Source of the DNA: CAZIOH01 sp964540815
Lineage (GTDB): Bacteria > Myxococcota_A > Polyangia > Fen-1088
Direction: 5' to 3'
NCBI GenBank assembly: GCA_964540815.1
Contig: CAZIOH010000023.1
Location: forward strand, 1-64,000
Length of the DNA stretch: 64,000 bases
A program made the translations under genes and the position numbers. A model generated the notes under the pieces. It saw only the letters and a program-made list of their open reading frames with translations, had not been told where the DNA came from and did no database searches. Of this stretch, positions 28,556 to 37,966 are shown piece after piece. Position 1 is the first letter of the stretch; every line of letters starts with the position of its first letter.

Positions 28556-28992
28556 CCGGAGAGGGAGGCGGCCTCGTCGGTGGACGCCACGGCGGCTGCC
28601 ACCGAGGGGACCGAGCTCGGCTGGGTGACGAGCCCCGAGGCGTGCCCAGAAGCGGCGAGCGCCGGCAAGGTGGGAGCCGCGAGGGGGCCGCGGCGGGCGG
28701 TGTTCTTGAGGTGGGCCGAGGCGTTGATGCGGTCCTTCAGCTCCTTGCCGGTCTTGAAGAAGGGCAAGCGCTTGGCCTTGACGAGCACGGTGGTTCCGCT
28801 GCGCGGATTTCGCCCGGCGTACTCACCATAGGCGCGGACCTCGAAACTGCCGAAGCCTCGGATCTCGGTGCGCTCCCCCTTCTTGAGGGCCGCCTCGATC
28901 GAGTCGAAGATGGTGTTCACGATCGACTCGGCTCGGACCAGCGGCATCCCACCCGCCTGACACAACCGCTCTATGAGATCTGATTTCGTCAT
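28531..28992 (-). CDS. ihfB: Integration host factor beta-like DNA-bending protein with C-terminal tail
   Basis: Histone-like HU/IHF family; binds and bends DNA as a dimer. 153 aa from ATG 28992 with a good SD (GGGGGAAG). Residues 1-95 match IHF-beta: MTKSDLIERL, TIFDSIEAALKKGERTEIRGFGSFEVR, YAGRNPRSGTTV with the intercalating Pro, and KTGKELKDRIN. Residues 96-153 are an Ala/Ser/Val-rich, low-charge extension absent from ordinary IHF subunits (about 94 aa). HU could be an alternative name, but GFGSFEVR and NPRSG favour IHF-beta. Confidence 0.92.
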   Translation of the reverse strand: MTKSDLIERLCQAGGMPLVRAESIVNTIFDSIEAALKKGERTEIRGFGSFEVRAYGEYAGRNPRSGTTVLVKAKRLPFFKTGKELKDRINASAHLKNTARRGPLAAPTLPALAASGHASGLVTQPSSVPSVAAAVASTDEAASLSGYSRAVAR

Positions 28993-29019
28993 CCGCTTCC
29001 CCCTGGAATGGAACGCCAA

Positions 29020-29049
29020 AAGGTAACCCCGCCACCGGCCCCGGCGCAA
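29020..29049 (-). promoter_or_regulatory. Candidate ihfB promoter
   Basis: On the minus strand TTGCGC (29049-29044) and TACCTT (29025-29020) are separated by 18 bp and lie about 28 bp from the ihfB ATG. Both boxes match the sigma-70 consensus only partly. Confidence 0.3.
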
Positions 29050-29118
29050 TCGAAACGAGCAGGAATCCGCCTCGGGATTTTCGGCTCAGGTAAAGAATTT
29101 TTCGCCGCAACCGGCCGG

Positions 29119-30816
<1,698 letters not shown>

Positions 30817-30819
30817 GGT

Positions 30820-31518
30820 TCACCCCGGAACAGGTGGGCCTTGCCCACCGGAGAAACCAATCTGACGCATCTCGGGCACCTCGCCGTGCAGGATCAGCCG
30901 CGGCTCGGTCCTGGCCTGGATCTCCGCGGCCGTGACCCCCGGGGCCCGCTCGACCAGCGTCAACCCAGCCGGGCCCACGTCCAGCACCGCCAGGTCGGTG
31001 ACGATGCGATGAACCGCGCCGACCGCGGTCAGGGGCAAGGTGCACCGCCGGAGAATCTTCGGGGCGTCCCCCTTGGCCACGTGCTCCATCATGACCACCA
31101 CCCGCCTCGCGGCCGCCACCAGATCCATCGCGCCGCCCATGCCCTTCACCAGCTTCCCTGGGATCATCCAGTTGGCGAGATCGCCGTTCTCGGCGACCTG
31201 CATGGCGCCGAGGATCGCGCAGTCGATGTGCCCGCCGCGGATCATGGCGAAGGACTCGGCCGACGAGAAGTACGCGCTACCGGGGATCTCGGTGACGGTT
31301 TGCTTGCCGGCGTTGATCAGATCGGCATCCTCCTCGCCCTCGAGCGGGAAGGGGCCGATGCCGAGCAGGCCGTTCTCCGACTGCAACATGATGGTCATTC
31401 CGGGTGGAACGAAGTTCGCGACCAGGGTCGGCATCCCGATGCCGAGGTTGACGTACATGCCGTCGCGCAGCTCCTGGGCGGCGCGCCGGGCGATCTGGTC
31501 GCGAGAGAGCGGTGGCAT
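30820..31518 (-). CDS. 3-oxoacid (acetoacetate) CoA-transferase subunit B
   Basis: Transfers CoA between succinyl-CoA and acetoacetate or related 3-oxoacids, forming a heterotetramer with subunit A. 232 aa; ATG 31518 shares its A with the scoA stop. It contains YVNLGIGMPTLVANFVP, the catalytic Glu in LQSENGLLGIGPFP, SFAMIRGGHIDCAILGAMQV and GMGGAMDLV. The C-terminal residues IGFSGGQGPPVPG are encoded by a copy of the dispersed repeat core (30832-30862), which appears to have replaced or extended the native end of the protein. Confidence 0.93.
   Translation of the reverse strand: MPPLSRDQIARRAAQELRDGMYVNLGIGMPTLVANFVPPGMTIMLQSENGLLGIGPFPLEGEEDADLINAGKQTVTEIPGSAYFSSAESFAMIRGGHIDCAILGAMQVAENGDLANWMIPGKLVKGMGGAMDLVAAARRVVVMMEHVAKGDAPKILRRCTLPLTAVGAVHRIVTDLAVLDVGPAGLTLVERAPGVTAAEIQARTEPRLILHGEVPEMRQIGFSGGQGPPVPG
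30832..30862 (-). repeat. Dispersed element core, copy 3 (inside the scoB 3' end)
   Basis: On the minus strand TTTCTCCGG runs into a perfect stem GGTGGGC/GCCCACC with loop AAG. Copy 1 has GGTTGGC/GCCAACC with AAA. The fourth stem pair changes T-A to G-C on both sides, a compensatory change. It is 17 bp upstream of the mutase large-subunit GTG and in the same orientation. Confidence 0.65.
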
Positions 31519-32267
31519 CAGGCTGGCTCCCGGCGCGCGGCCGCGGACCCCGGCGGCAGCTCGGCCGTCGCCGGCCGCTTGCGCACCGTTCGTTGCTCGA
31601 TGGCCTTCTCGTAGCGGGCCCCGAGCACGATGCGCTTGACGTAGATCCCGGGGGTGTGGATCGCGTCCGGATCCAGGGTGCCGACCTCGACCAGTTGCTC
31701 GACCTCGGCGATGGTGATCCGCGCGGCGGTGGCCATCATCGGGTTGAAGTTGCGGGTGGTCTTGCGGTACACGAGGTTGCCGTAGCGGTCGCCCTTCCAG
31801 GCCTTGACCAGCGCGAAGTCGGCCCGCAAGGCCGTCTCCATCACGTAGGGCCTGCCATCGAAGCTCCGGATCTCCTTGCCCTCGGCGACGGCGGTCCCGT
31901 AGCCGGTGGCGGTGAAGAAGGCGGGGATGCCGGCGCCGCCGGCGCGGATCCGCTCGGCCAGGGTGCCCTGGGGACAGAGCTCGACCTCCAGCTTGCCGTC
32001 GAGGAACATGCGCTCGAAGGTGTGGTTCTCCCCGACGTAGCTGGCGGTGATGCGACGGATCTGGCCGGCCTCGAGCAACACGCCGAGCCCCTTGCCGTCG
32101 ATGCCGCAGTTGTTCGAGATGACGCCGAGGTTTCGGCTGCCGAGGCGGTGGAGCGCGGCGAGCAGGTTCTCGGGGATCCCGCACAGCCCGAAGCCGCCCG
32201 CCATCACCACCGCGCCATCGGCGATGTCTGCGACGGCCTGGTCGGCGGTTGCGACGATCTTGTTCAT
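31518..32267 (-). CDS. 3-oxoacid (acetoacetate) CoA-transferase subunit A
   Basis: 249 aa, partner of the next gene. The N-terminal glycine-rich CoA-binding block is VVMAGGFGLCGIPENLL, followed by GVISNNCGIDGKGLGVLL, YVGENHTFERMFLDGKLEVELCPQGTLAERIRAGGAGIPAFFT and NLVYRKTTRNFNPMMATAA. These are the standard blocks of SCOT/AtoD-type alpha subunits. It is the first gene of scoA-scoB-mutase, a layout that ties ketone-body or 3-oxoacid activation to succinyl-CoA made by the mutase. Confidence 0.95.
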   Translation of the reverse strand: MNKIVATADQAVADIADGAVVMAGGFGLCGIPENLLAALHRLGSRNLGVISNNCGIDGKGLGVLLEAGQIRRITASYVGENHTFERMFLDGKLEVELCPQGTLAERIRAGGAGIPAFFTATGYGTAVAEGKEIRSFDGRPYVMETALRADFALVKAWKGDRYGNLVYRKTTRNFNPMMATAARITIAEVEQLVEVGTLDPDAIHTPGIYVKRIVLGARYEKAIEQRTVRKRPATAELPPGSAAARREPA

Positions 32268-32426
32268 GGGGGCACCTCGTCGGCGTCGGCAGCGAGCAAC
32301 GCGCCCGTTGGTTTTACCCTGGCCTCGGACAAAGCGCCAAAAAGCGCGTCCAGGCCCGGTCAGGTCGCGCGTCGCACGTCGCGTGGCCGATGGCCGAGGT
32401 CGCGGTCAGCGGCTACAGTGCCGCCG

Positions 32427-33869
32427 ATGAACCACCCGAGGTCACGCCCACGCGTCGGCGCCACGCGCGAAGGGCAGGGGCAAGCGACGGGGGGGCTCGT
32501 CCTCGTGCGGATCGACGGGCTCGCGCCCGGCGGGGACGCGGTCGGGCGCCAGCAGAGCGCCGTGGTCGAGGCGCGGGACGGAGCGACACGCCCCTCGACA
32601 GAGCCGGGCCCGGGGGACGGTCGGGCCATCTTCGTGCCGCTGGCCGCGCCCGGCGAGACGGTTCGGGCGCGCCTCACGCGGCAGAAGGCCCGGGTCGCCT
32701 GGGGCGAGCTCGAGGCGATCGTCTCGCCGCCGGCTGCCGTGCGCGTGGCGCCGCCCTGTCCGCTCTTCGGGACCTGCGGCGGCTGCCAGTGGCAGCACGT
32801 CGCGCTCGAGGCGCAGCGCTCGAGCAAGCGCCAGATCGTGGCGCGGGCGCTCGAATACCCGGAGGTGGACCTGGAGCTTCGCGCGCCCACGCCCGAAGGG
32901 GCCGGCTACCGCGAGCGCGCCCGCGTGCTGGTGGGCGCGGGCGGTGAGATCGGGTTTCGGGCGCGCCGCAGCCATCAGGTGGTCGACGTGCCTCGCTGCC
33001 TGCTCCTCGCGCCGCCGCTCGCCGCCGCGCTGGCAGGCCTCCGCTCCCTGGGCGTCGCCGGGTGGTTGCCGCCGGGAAGCGAGCTCGATCTGCAGGCGGG
33101 ACGCGCCGGCGTGCACCTGCGGGTGCAGCTCGCCGCGGACGGTGACCGTCACGGTCACGGTGGAGGCACCGGTGGCGGAGGAGGCAACGGAAGCCACATG
33201 TCGGCGCCGGTTGCCGCGCCGGACGGCTCGAGGTGGCTCGAGGCCCTGCGGCCATACGGGGTGGTGGGTGTGGTCGCGGTCACGGTCACGGTCACGGCCA
33301 CTCGGCGAGGCTGCGCGGCCGGGGAGGCGGCGGTCGACGTCGCGGAGCCGGGGAGCCCCCCGCTGCGCATCCCCGCCGGGGGGTTCTCGCAGGTGGGCCG
33401 GGCGGCGAACGCGGCGCTGGTCGAGGCTGCCCTCGGCGCGGTGGGACCGGATCCCGGCTCCGTCCTCGAGCTCTACGCCGGCTCGGGTAACTTCACGCGG
33501 CACCTCTGCGCCAGGGCGGGGGTGGTCGTCGCCCACGACGGCGATCGCGACGCCGTCGCGCGCGGCCGGTTGAATGCGCCCGCGGCCCGGTGGCTCGACG
33601 CGGGGGCGCTGGCCTCGACGATGCTGGGCGCGGCCCCGGACACGGTGTTCGTCGACCCTCCGCGCGGGGGGCTCGATGCGGTGGCCTTCGCGGCGGCGGT
33701 CCGGGCCCGGGCGCAGATCGTCTACGTGTCGTGCGATCCCCAGACGCTCGGCCGGGACGCCCGCCGCCTGCAGGCGGCGGGCTTTCGACTGACCCATGCG
33801 CTCGCCCTCGATCTGATGCCCCACACCCACCACGTCGAGGTCATCGCCCACTTCACGCGTCATGTTTGA
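32427..33869 (+). CDS. RlmD/TrmA-family 23S rRNA or tRNA m5U methyltransferase
   Basis: SAM-dependent C5-uridine methyltransferase, probably with an Fe-S cluster. 480 aa from ATG 32427. The N-terminal region resembles TRAM (IDGLAPGGDAVGR). The four cluster cysteines are Cys111, 117, 120 and 191 (PPCPLFGTCGGC, VPRC). The SAM motif is VLELYAGSGNFTRHL, and the catalytic pair is VDPPRGGL with Cys436 in VSCDPQTLGRD. Two inserts rich in Gly/His (near residue 240) and Val/Thr (near residue 285) come from GGTCAC-type simple repeats. The RNA target (RlmC/RlmD/TrmA) cannot be decided from sequence alone. Confidence 0.9.
   Translation: MNHPRSRPRVGATREGQGQATGGLVLVRIDGLAPGGDAVGRQQSAVVEARDGATRPSTEPGPGDGRAIFVPLAAPGETVRARLTRQKARVAWGELEAIVSPPAAVRVAPPCPLFGTCGGCQWQHVALEAQRSSKRQIVARALEYPEVDLELRAPTPEGAGYRERARVLVGAGGEIGFRARRSHQVVDVPRCLLLAPPLAAALAGLRSLGVAGWLPPGSELDLQAGRAGVHLRVQLAADGDRHGHGGGTGGGGGNGSHMSAPVAAPDGSRWLEALRPYGVVGVVAVTVTVTATRRGCAAGEAAVDVAEPGSPPLRIPAGGFSQVGRAANAALVEAALGAVGPDPGSVLELYAGSGNFTRHLCARAGVVVAHDGDRDAVARGRLNAPAARWLDAGALASTMLGAAPDTVFVDPPRGGLDAVAFAAAVRARAQIVYVSCDPQTLGRDARRLQAAGFRLTHALALDLMPHTHHVEVIAHFTRHV
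33138..33303. repeat. GGTCAC-type simple repeats inside the m5U methyltransferase gene
   Basis: Two tracts, at 33138-33165 (GACCGTCACGGTCACGG type) and 33270-33303 (GGTCACGGTCACGGTCAC type), code for Asp/His/Gly and Val-Thr repeats. The first tract contains both GACCGT and GGTCAC-type units, so the two tracts can pair with each other or self-pair. Confidence 0.65.
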
Positions 33870-33900
33870 GTCGCCGCGCCTTTCTGCCGACGAGGCGGTC

Positions 33901-34551
33901 ATGGACACACACCGAAGCGGCGCCGGAGTGGCGCACCACGGCTCGCTTGCCTCCACGGCCGGGCGGGCGCGCGCAGGGTTCACGCTGGTCGAGCTCATGA
34001 TCGTCGTCGCCATCATCGGGCTTCTGGCCGCCCTTGGGGGCTTCGGCTTCCGTCGGTGGATCGCCAAGGCTCGCACCACCGAGGCGGTGGCCATGCTGGC
34101 CGAGATGAACAGCAAGGAACAGACCTACCGGATGGAGTTCGGGACCTTCCTGCCGCTGCGGGCCGACAACAACCTGACCCAGCCGAGCCCCGACGAGCCG
34201 GCCAGCGCCTACTACCCGACGAACCCGAGCGCCGTGAGCTTCGACTCGGCGGGAACCGCCGTCAGCGTGGCCAGCAGCGCGGCCTGGCCGGCCGCCTGGA
34301 GGACCGTGGGGGTGAGCCCGAGGGACACCTCCCTCTACTGCACCTACATGACCAACGCGGGAGGCGGCGGTCAGGCCATCCCGGCGGCCGCCACCTATGG
34401 CGCCAAGCTGGTCTCCGGGACCGCCGCCGCCTGGTTCTACGCGCTCGCCGCCTGCAACCTGAACGGCCCGGCCGGCTACCCCGCCGACGTCACCATCCTC
34501 GGGATCTCGAACACCTCTCCCGCCCTGCGCGCCTTCAACGAAGGCAAGTGA
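33901..34551 (+). CDS. Type IV pilin-like protein 1 (class III signal peptide)
   Basis: 216 aa from ATG 33901; the frame is open from 33862 but overlaps the previous stop. A 26-residue basic leader precedes the prepilin-peptidase site AG|FTLVELMIVVAIIG, where the Glu at +5 is conserved. The hydrophobic helix runs on to GFGFRRWIAKART. The globular C-terminus contains two Cys (SLYCTYM, LAACNLNG) that could form the pilin disulfide loop. Expected role is a major or minor pilin, or a type II secretion pseudopilin; no assembly genes lie nearby. It is followed 134 bp later by a second pilin. Confidence 0.9.
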   Translation: MDTHRSGAGVAHHGSLASTAGRARAGFTLVELMIVVAIIGLLAALGGFGFRRWIAKARTTEAVAMLAEMNSKEQTYRMEFGTFLPLRADNNLTQPSPDEPASAYYPTNPSAVSFDSAGTAVSVASSAAWPAAWRTVGVSPRDTSLYCTYMTNAGGGGQAIPAAATYGAKLVSGTAAAWFYALAACNLNGPAGYPADVTILGISNTSPALRAFNEGK

Positions 34552-34580
34552 GAGAAGGCAAATGAGAAGGCAAGTGAGAG
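34541..34580 (+). repeat. Tandem AAGGCAARTGAGAG repeat between pilin genes
   Basis: Three 12-14 bp units start at 34541, 34555 and 34567 and include the first pilin's stop codon. The tract reads AAGGCAAGTGAG with a G/A change in the middle unit. Confidence 0.75.
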
Positions 34581-34684
34581 GTCGCCGAGCCGGCCGCTGG
34601 CCTACCTGCCGCCATCTCAAGACGCCTCCGCCTTCCGTCGATGCCGACGAGGACACGCGACACGGACCCACGCTGGAGGACTAC

Positions 34685-35224
34685 ATGCTTCGCTCCCGGA
34701 AACGCAACGCAGGATTCACGCTGGTCGAGCTCATGATCGTCGTCGCGATCATCGGAATCCTGGCGGCCGTGGCCATCCCGGCGTTCACCAAGTACATCAA
34801 GCGCGCCAAGACCGCCGAGGCGGCCGGTCACCTGAACAAGATGTGGGCCGGCTCGGTGTCCTACTTCGAGGCCGACCACCTGGATGCGAACGGCGTGGCG
34901 ATCCCCAAGCAGTTCCCGGCCAGCGTGGCCAACGTCCCGGGGCTGGAGTGCGCCTGCCAGGCCAACGGCAAGTGCCCGGGTGGCGGCACCGAGTGGCAGA
35001 ACGCCAGCTGGGTGGCCCTCGGCTTCTCGCTGCCCGATCCCTTCCTCTACAAGCCCAAGTACACCTCGGCCGGCACCGGCGCCGCCTCCACCTTCACCGC
35101 CGAGACCACCGGGGATCTCGACTGCAACGGCGTCACGTCAAACTTCAAGCGCGTCGGCGCCATCGACGCCAACGGCGACGTTTCGGGCAGCCGCGCGGCC
35201 ATCGTGACCAACGAGCTCGAGTAG
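34685..35224 (+). CDS. Type IV pilin-like protein 2
   Basis: 179 aa; ATG 34685 is preceded by GGAGGA at 34676-34681, so the long open stretch upstream (from 34562) is not used. The leader of 9 residues ends NAG|FTLVELMIVVAIIGILAAVAIPAFTKYIKRAKTAEA, a textbook class III signal with the conserved Glu at +5. The C-terminal half has four Cys in two near-pairs (LECACQANGKC, DLDCNG). A PilA-like major pilin is plausible from the clean signal peptide and small size. It ends 7 bp before the convergent transporter gene. Confidence 0.92.
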   Translation: MLRSRKRNAGFTLVELMIVVAIIGILAAVAIPAFTKYIKRAKTAEAAGHLNKMWAGSVSYFEADHLDANGVAIPKQFPASVANVPGLECACQANGKCPGGGTEWQNASWVALGFSLPDPFLYKPKYTSAGTGAASTFTAETTGDLDCNGVTSNFKRVGAIDANGDVSGSRAAIVTNELE

Positions 35225-35231
35225 GTCGAGG

Positions 35232-36602
35232 TCAGGGCCGGGCGGCGCTCTCCATCTCGCTGGCGCGGACGGCCGCCGACACCCGGTCCTCCGGATCCTC
35301 GTCGACCTCCGAGTCGGGGGCGTTCGGGAACGGCGCGCGCCAGGCGGCGATGATGCTGGGGATGGATGCCACCAGCACGAAGATGAAGAAATTGCGGTAG
35401 CCGAGCCGGTCTGCGATCATCCCGCTCAGCGACTGGGTCGGCACCAGCACCAGGTTCATGAAGGCGGTCGCGAAGGCGTAGTGGGTCATCTTGAATCGCC
35501 CGGGCGCGATCTGCTGCATCATGTACAGCATGTTGCCCACGAACCCGAAGTTGTAGCCGAACTTCTCCACGCTCACGAGGGCGTAGATGACGGGGAGGGG
35601 CAGGGGGTTGGTCGGCGTGACCATCTGGCTGAGGGCGATGTAGCAGAGGTGCGGGATGTTCATGCACAGCGCCAGGTAAAGGAGCCCGCGCCGCAGCCCG
35701 ATGCGCGAGACGAAGAGGCCACCCGCCAGGCCCCCGAGCACGCTGACGATGGTCCCCACCGCGCCGTCGATCACCGACTTCTGGGCCAGCGACAGCCCGA
35801 GGCCCCCCTGGGCCAGCGAGGCCTGCATGAAGAGGGGCGCCTCGACCAGCAAGAGGCCCTCGCCGCTGCGGTAGAGGAACACGAAGAGCAACATTCCCCA
35901 GATCGACTTCTTCTTGAAGAAGGCGCGCACCGCCTCTCCGAAGGTCGCGACGACCTCGGCCGCGTTCTCCGGCCGGCGTGCGACCCGTCCCTCCGGCAGC
36001 ACGAAGGAATGGTAGATGGCGAGACCGGCGAGGAAGGCGGCCGCGGCGCCGAGCGCCAACGACCAGGCCGCCCGGGGGTCGGTCCCCGAGCTCATCAGGA
36101 AGCTCGCGAGGCCCACGATGGCGCTGGTGGCGAACATCCGGCCGAGGTTCCAGCACCCCGACTGCAGGCCCATCCAGGCAGCCTGCCGCCGGCGATCGAG
36201 CGCGGTGATGTAGATGCCGTCCACGCAGATGTCCTGGGTGGCCGACGAGAAGGCCAGCAGCCACAGCAGCCCGGCGATGATACGAAAGTAGCTCGGGAGT
36301 CGGAGGGCGGCGGCCATGCCCGCGATGATGATCGCCATGATGATCTCGGTCGCCACCACGAAGAACTTCTTCGACTTGAACATGTCGAGGAAGGCCGCCC
36401 AGAAGGGCTTGAGTGACCAGGCGATCCCGATGGTCCCCGTGACGAGGGCGGTCTCGCTGTCGGTGTGCCCGAGGTTCTTGAACATGGTCCCCGTGACCCA
36501 CACGGCCATCGCGAAGGGAATCCCCTCGGCCAGATACGCGCTCGGGACCCAGAAGCCTGGCGCCCGACCCGGCTTCGAAACCTGACTGGCGTTCGACATC
36601 AT
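35232..36602 (-). CDS. AmpG-like MFS permease (muropeptide/PAT family)
   Basis: 456 aa, about 12 hydrophobic helices. The stretch SSATQDICVDGIYITAL matches the SATQDIA-x-D motif of AmpG-type permeases, which import GlcNAc-anhydro-muropeptides for cell-wall recycling. GTIGIAWSLKPFWAAFLD in the first cytosolic loop also fits the family. Residues 420-456 are a hydrophilic Asp/Glu tail. The start is ATG 36602, where a purine-rich sequence (GGCGGAG) precedes the codon. A repeat pair (36637-36677 and 36751-36873) fills its leader. The substrate is inferred from family, not shown. Confidence 0.85.
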   Translation of the reverse strand: MMSNASQVSKPGRAPGFWVPSAYLAEGIPFAMAVWVTGTMFKNLGHTDSETALVTGTIGIAWSLKPFWAAFLDMFKSKKFFVVATEIIMAIIIAGMAAALRLPSYFRIIAGLLWLLAFSSATQDICVDGIYITALDRRRQAAWMGLQSGCWNLGRMFATSAIVGLASFLMSSGTDPRAAWSLALGAAAAFLAGLAIYHSFVLPEGRVARRPENAAEVVATFGEAVRAFFKKKSIWGMLLFVFLYRSGEGLLLVEAPLFMQASLAQGGLGLSLAQKSVIDGAVGTIVSVLGGLAGGLFVSRIGLRRGLLYLALCMNIPHLCYIALSQMVTPTNPLPLPVIYALVSVEKFGYNFGFVGNMLYMMQQIAPGRFKMTHYAFATAFMNLVLVPTQSLSGMIADRLGYRNFFIFVLVASIPSIIAAWRAPFPNAPDSEVDEDPEDRVSAAVRASEMESAARP

Positions 36603-36636
36603 CTCCGCCTTTCGCGATTCACTGTTTGCAATGGGT

Positions 36637-36677
36637 CCCCTCTCCCTGACCCTCTCCCGGCTCCGCGGGGAGAGGGG
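36637..36677 (-). repeat. Short G/C palindromic repeat B, copy 2
   Basis: On the minus strand it reads CCCCTCTCCCCGCGGAGC followed by a GGGAGAGGG arm that is repeated. It corresponds to the unit at 232-257, sharing CCCCGCGGAGC and GGGAGAGG, and again lies about 35 bp upstream of a start codon. Confidence 0.65.
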
Positions 36678-36750
36678 ATGAAGCGGAAAGCGGGCTCGGC
36701 TTCAGGCTAAGACGGAGGGACAACGACGAGAGCCCCGAGCAGAGGTCCTT

Positions 36751-36873
36751 GGATCGGATCATCGGAGGTGGGCTTTGCCCGCCGGAGAAAGCACCCGCAA
36801 AGCAGATCCGGTTTCGCTCTCGTCGTTCCGTCGGGAGGGGCCCGCGGGGAGGGGTCGCCCCTCCCCGCGCTCC
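36751..36873 (-). repeat. Dispersed structured element, copy 2 (upstream of the AmpG-like gene)
   Basis: Minus-strand reading gives GGAGCGCGG, a G/C hairpin, ACGACGAGAG, CCGGATCTGCTT (identical to copy 1), TTTCTCC, a hairpin GGCGGGC/GCCCACC with loop AAA (36783-36767), and ACCTCCGAT. The block order is the same as 72-180. The element also carries an 11-bp inverted match between AACGACGAGAG at about 36722 and CTCTCGTCGTT at about 36818. Confidence 0.75.
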
Positions 36874-36874
36874 G

Positions 36875-37606
36875 TCACCCCTTGCAGATGAACGACACGT
36901 CGTCGATCGAGAAGTCGTAGTCCGCGCCCTGGACCTGGGTCTGCCACTGCATGCCGAAGAGCTTGGTCGAGTCGATGTGCGCTCGGCGCGGGGCTCCCCA
37001 GCCCTCCATCTGCTTCATGTCGTGGAAGGGGATGACGAAGCGTTGCCACTGCTCGGTCAGGTTCAGGTCGGTGCCGAAGTCGTTGAAGCACTCGGTGCAG
37101 ATGCCGCCTTCCTGATCGGTGCTGATGTCCGGCACCTTGAGGCGCACGTTGCCGGTGGTGTTGGGGGCCCGCTTGGCGAAGAAGGTCACTCCCTCGTACT
37201 TCGAGGCGTCGTAGGCGCCCTTGGGGTCGGTGAAGTTCATCCCGAGCGCGCCGAACACGATGGCCGCGGTGCCGATCTTGCCCTTGACCTCGCCCGCATA
37301 CTTCGAGTTGTGGCCGCCCTCGGATGGTGTGAAGGTTCCGCCGGCCTCACCCGCCTCCGGCCACACCGTCGAGCCGACCTTGTCGACGTAGGTGTACCAG
37401 TAGCCCCCGCGGTTGTCGGCGACGTTGTTCTGGTTGTTGTTGTCCTCGAAGTCGTCGATGAGGCCCACGGGCCCGCAAGATTTGAGCGCGGCCGAGCCAC
37501 CGCTCGAGACCTGTGCGCCGGGGGCCACACAGGCCGCCGCGGCCAGACAGACAGGGAACACGAGGGCGACGAGCAGGGGCGATTTGAGCGTCGGACTGAG
37601 CGTCAT
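36875..37606 (-). CDS. Surface lipoprotein with carbohydrate-binding-like domain
   Basis: 243 aa from ATG 37606 (SD GGAG just upstream). The signal ends LAAAACVAP, a lipobox. The mature part is one beta-rich domain: LIDDFEDNNNQN, YDASKYEGVTFFAKR, and the C-terminal DYDFSIDDVSF. This pattern is seen in CBM/CIA30-like jelly-roll domains. The same scaffold, including FDASKLKGISF, recurs in the lipoprotein at 41193-41981. Placed beside an outer-membrane barrel and two GH8 enzymes, a glycan-binding role is likely but inferred. It is divergent from the barrel gene. Confidence 0.7.
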   Translation of the reverse strand: MTLSPTLKSPLLVALVFPVCLAAAACVAPGAQVSSGGSAALKSCGPVGLIDDFEDNNNQNNVADNRGGYWYTYVDKVGSTVWPEAGEAGGTFTPSEGGHNSKYAGEVKGKIGTAAIVFGALGMNFTDPKGAYDASKYEGVTFFAKRAPNTTGNVRLKVPDISTDQEGGICTECFNDFGTDLNLTEQWQRFVIPFHDMKQMEGWGAPRRAHIDSTKLFGMQWQTQVQGADYDFSIDDVSFICKG

Positions 37607-37966
37607 GGGCTTTCTCCGGGGGGCGAAGCGTTGGGTGACCGAGCGTAGATATCCGTGAACAGACGACCGAGTCAAGCGTCGGACGCCCTCGGCCAGACGG
37701 GCAGCATCATTACAAAAAAGGTGAGCCACGCGGAGGCTCTGGAGACAGGTCGGGCCGACCGCCGAGACTCCTCCAGGAGGGGCTCGATTCCCTTGACACC
37801 AACCTGGCTTTGGGTGAACTTGCGAGCCGATTCACCTCCGAAGATCACCTCGACTGGCGCGCGTCGTGGCGGCTTCCTGCGCTGCCCGACGGTGGGCCTC
37901 CGTCAACCCCGTCCGGTCCGCATGCCCGGTTTCGTTCCCCCCCACCTCCATCCCGAAGAGGCACGA
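37607..37966. other. 360-bp divergent intergenic region
   Basis: Separates the minus-strand lipoprotein gene from the plus-strand barrel gene. It contains a candidate promoter (37793-37821) and a fragment around 37608-37630 that partly resembles the dispersed element core (GCTTTCTCCGG with an imperfect palindrome). No convincing ORF or RNA gene is seen. Confidence 0.4.
37793..37821 (+). promoter_or_regulatory. Candidate sigma-70 promoter for the barrel gene
   Basis: TTGACA (37793-37798, perfect -35) is followed after 17 bp by GAACTT (37816-37821, weak -10). It is 146 bp upstream of the outer-membrane protein start, leaving a long leader. Confidence 0.3.

Noticed and set aside
37803..37823. 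Sigma-54 promoter near TGGC...TTGC upstream of the barrel gene
   Set aside because: The spacing between the GG and GC elements is 14 instead of 10, so it is not a valid -24/-12 site.
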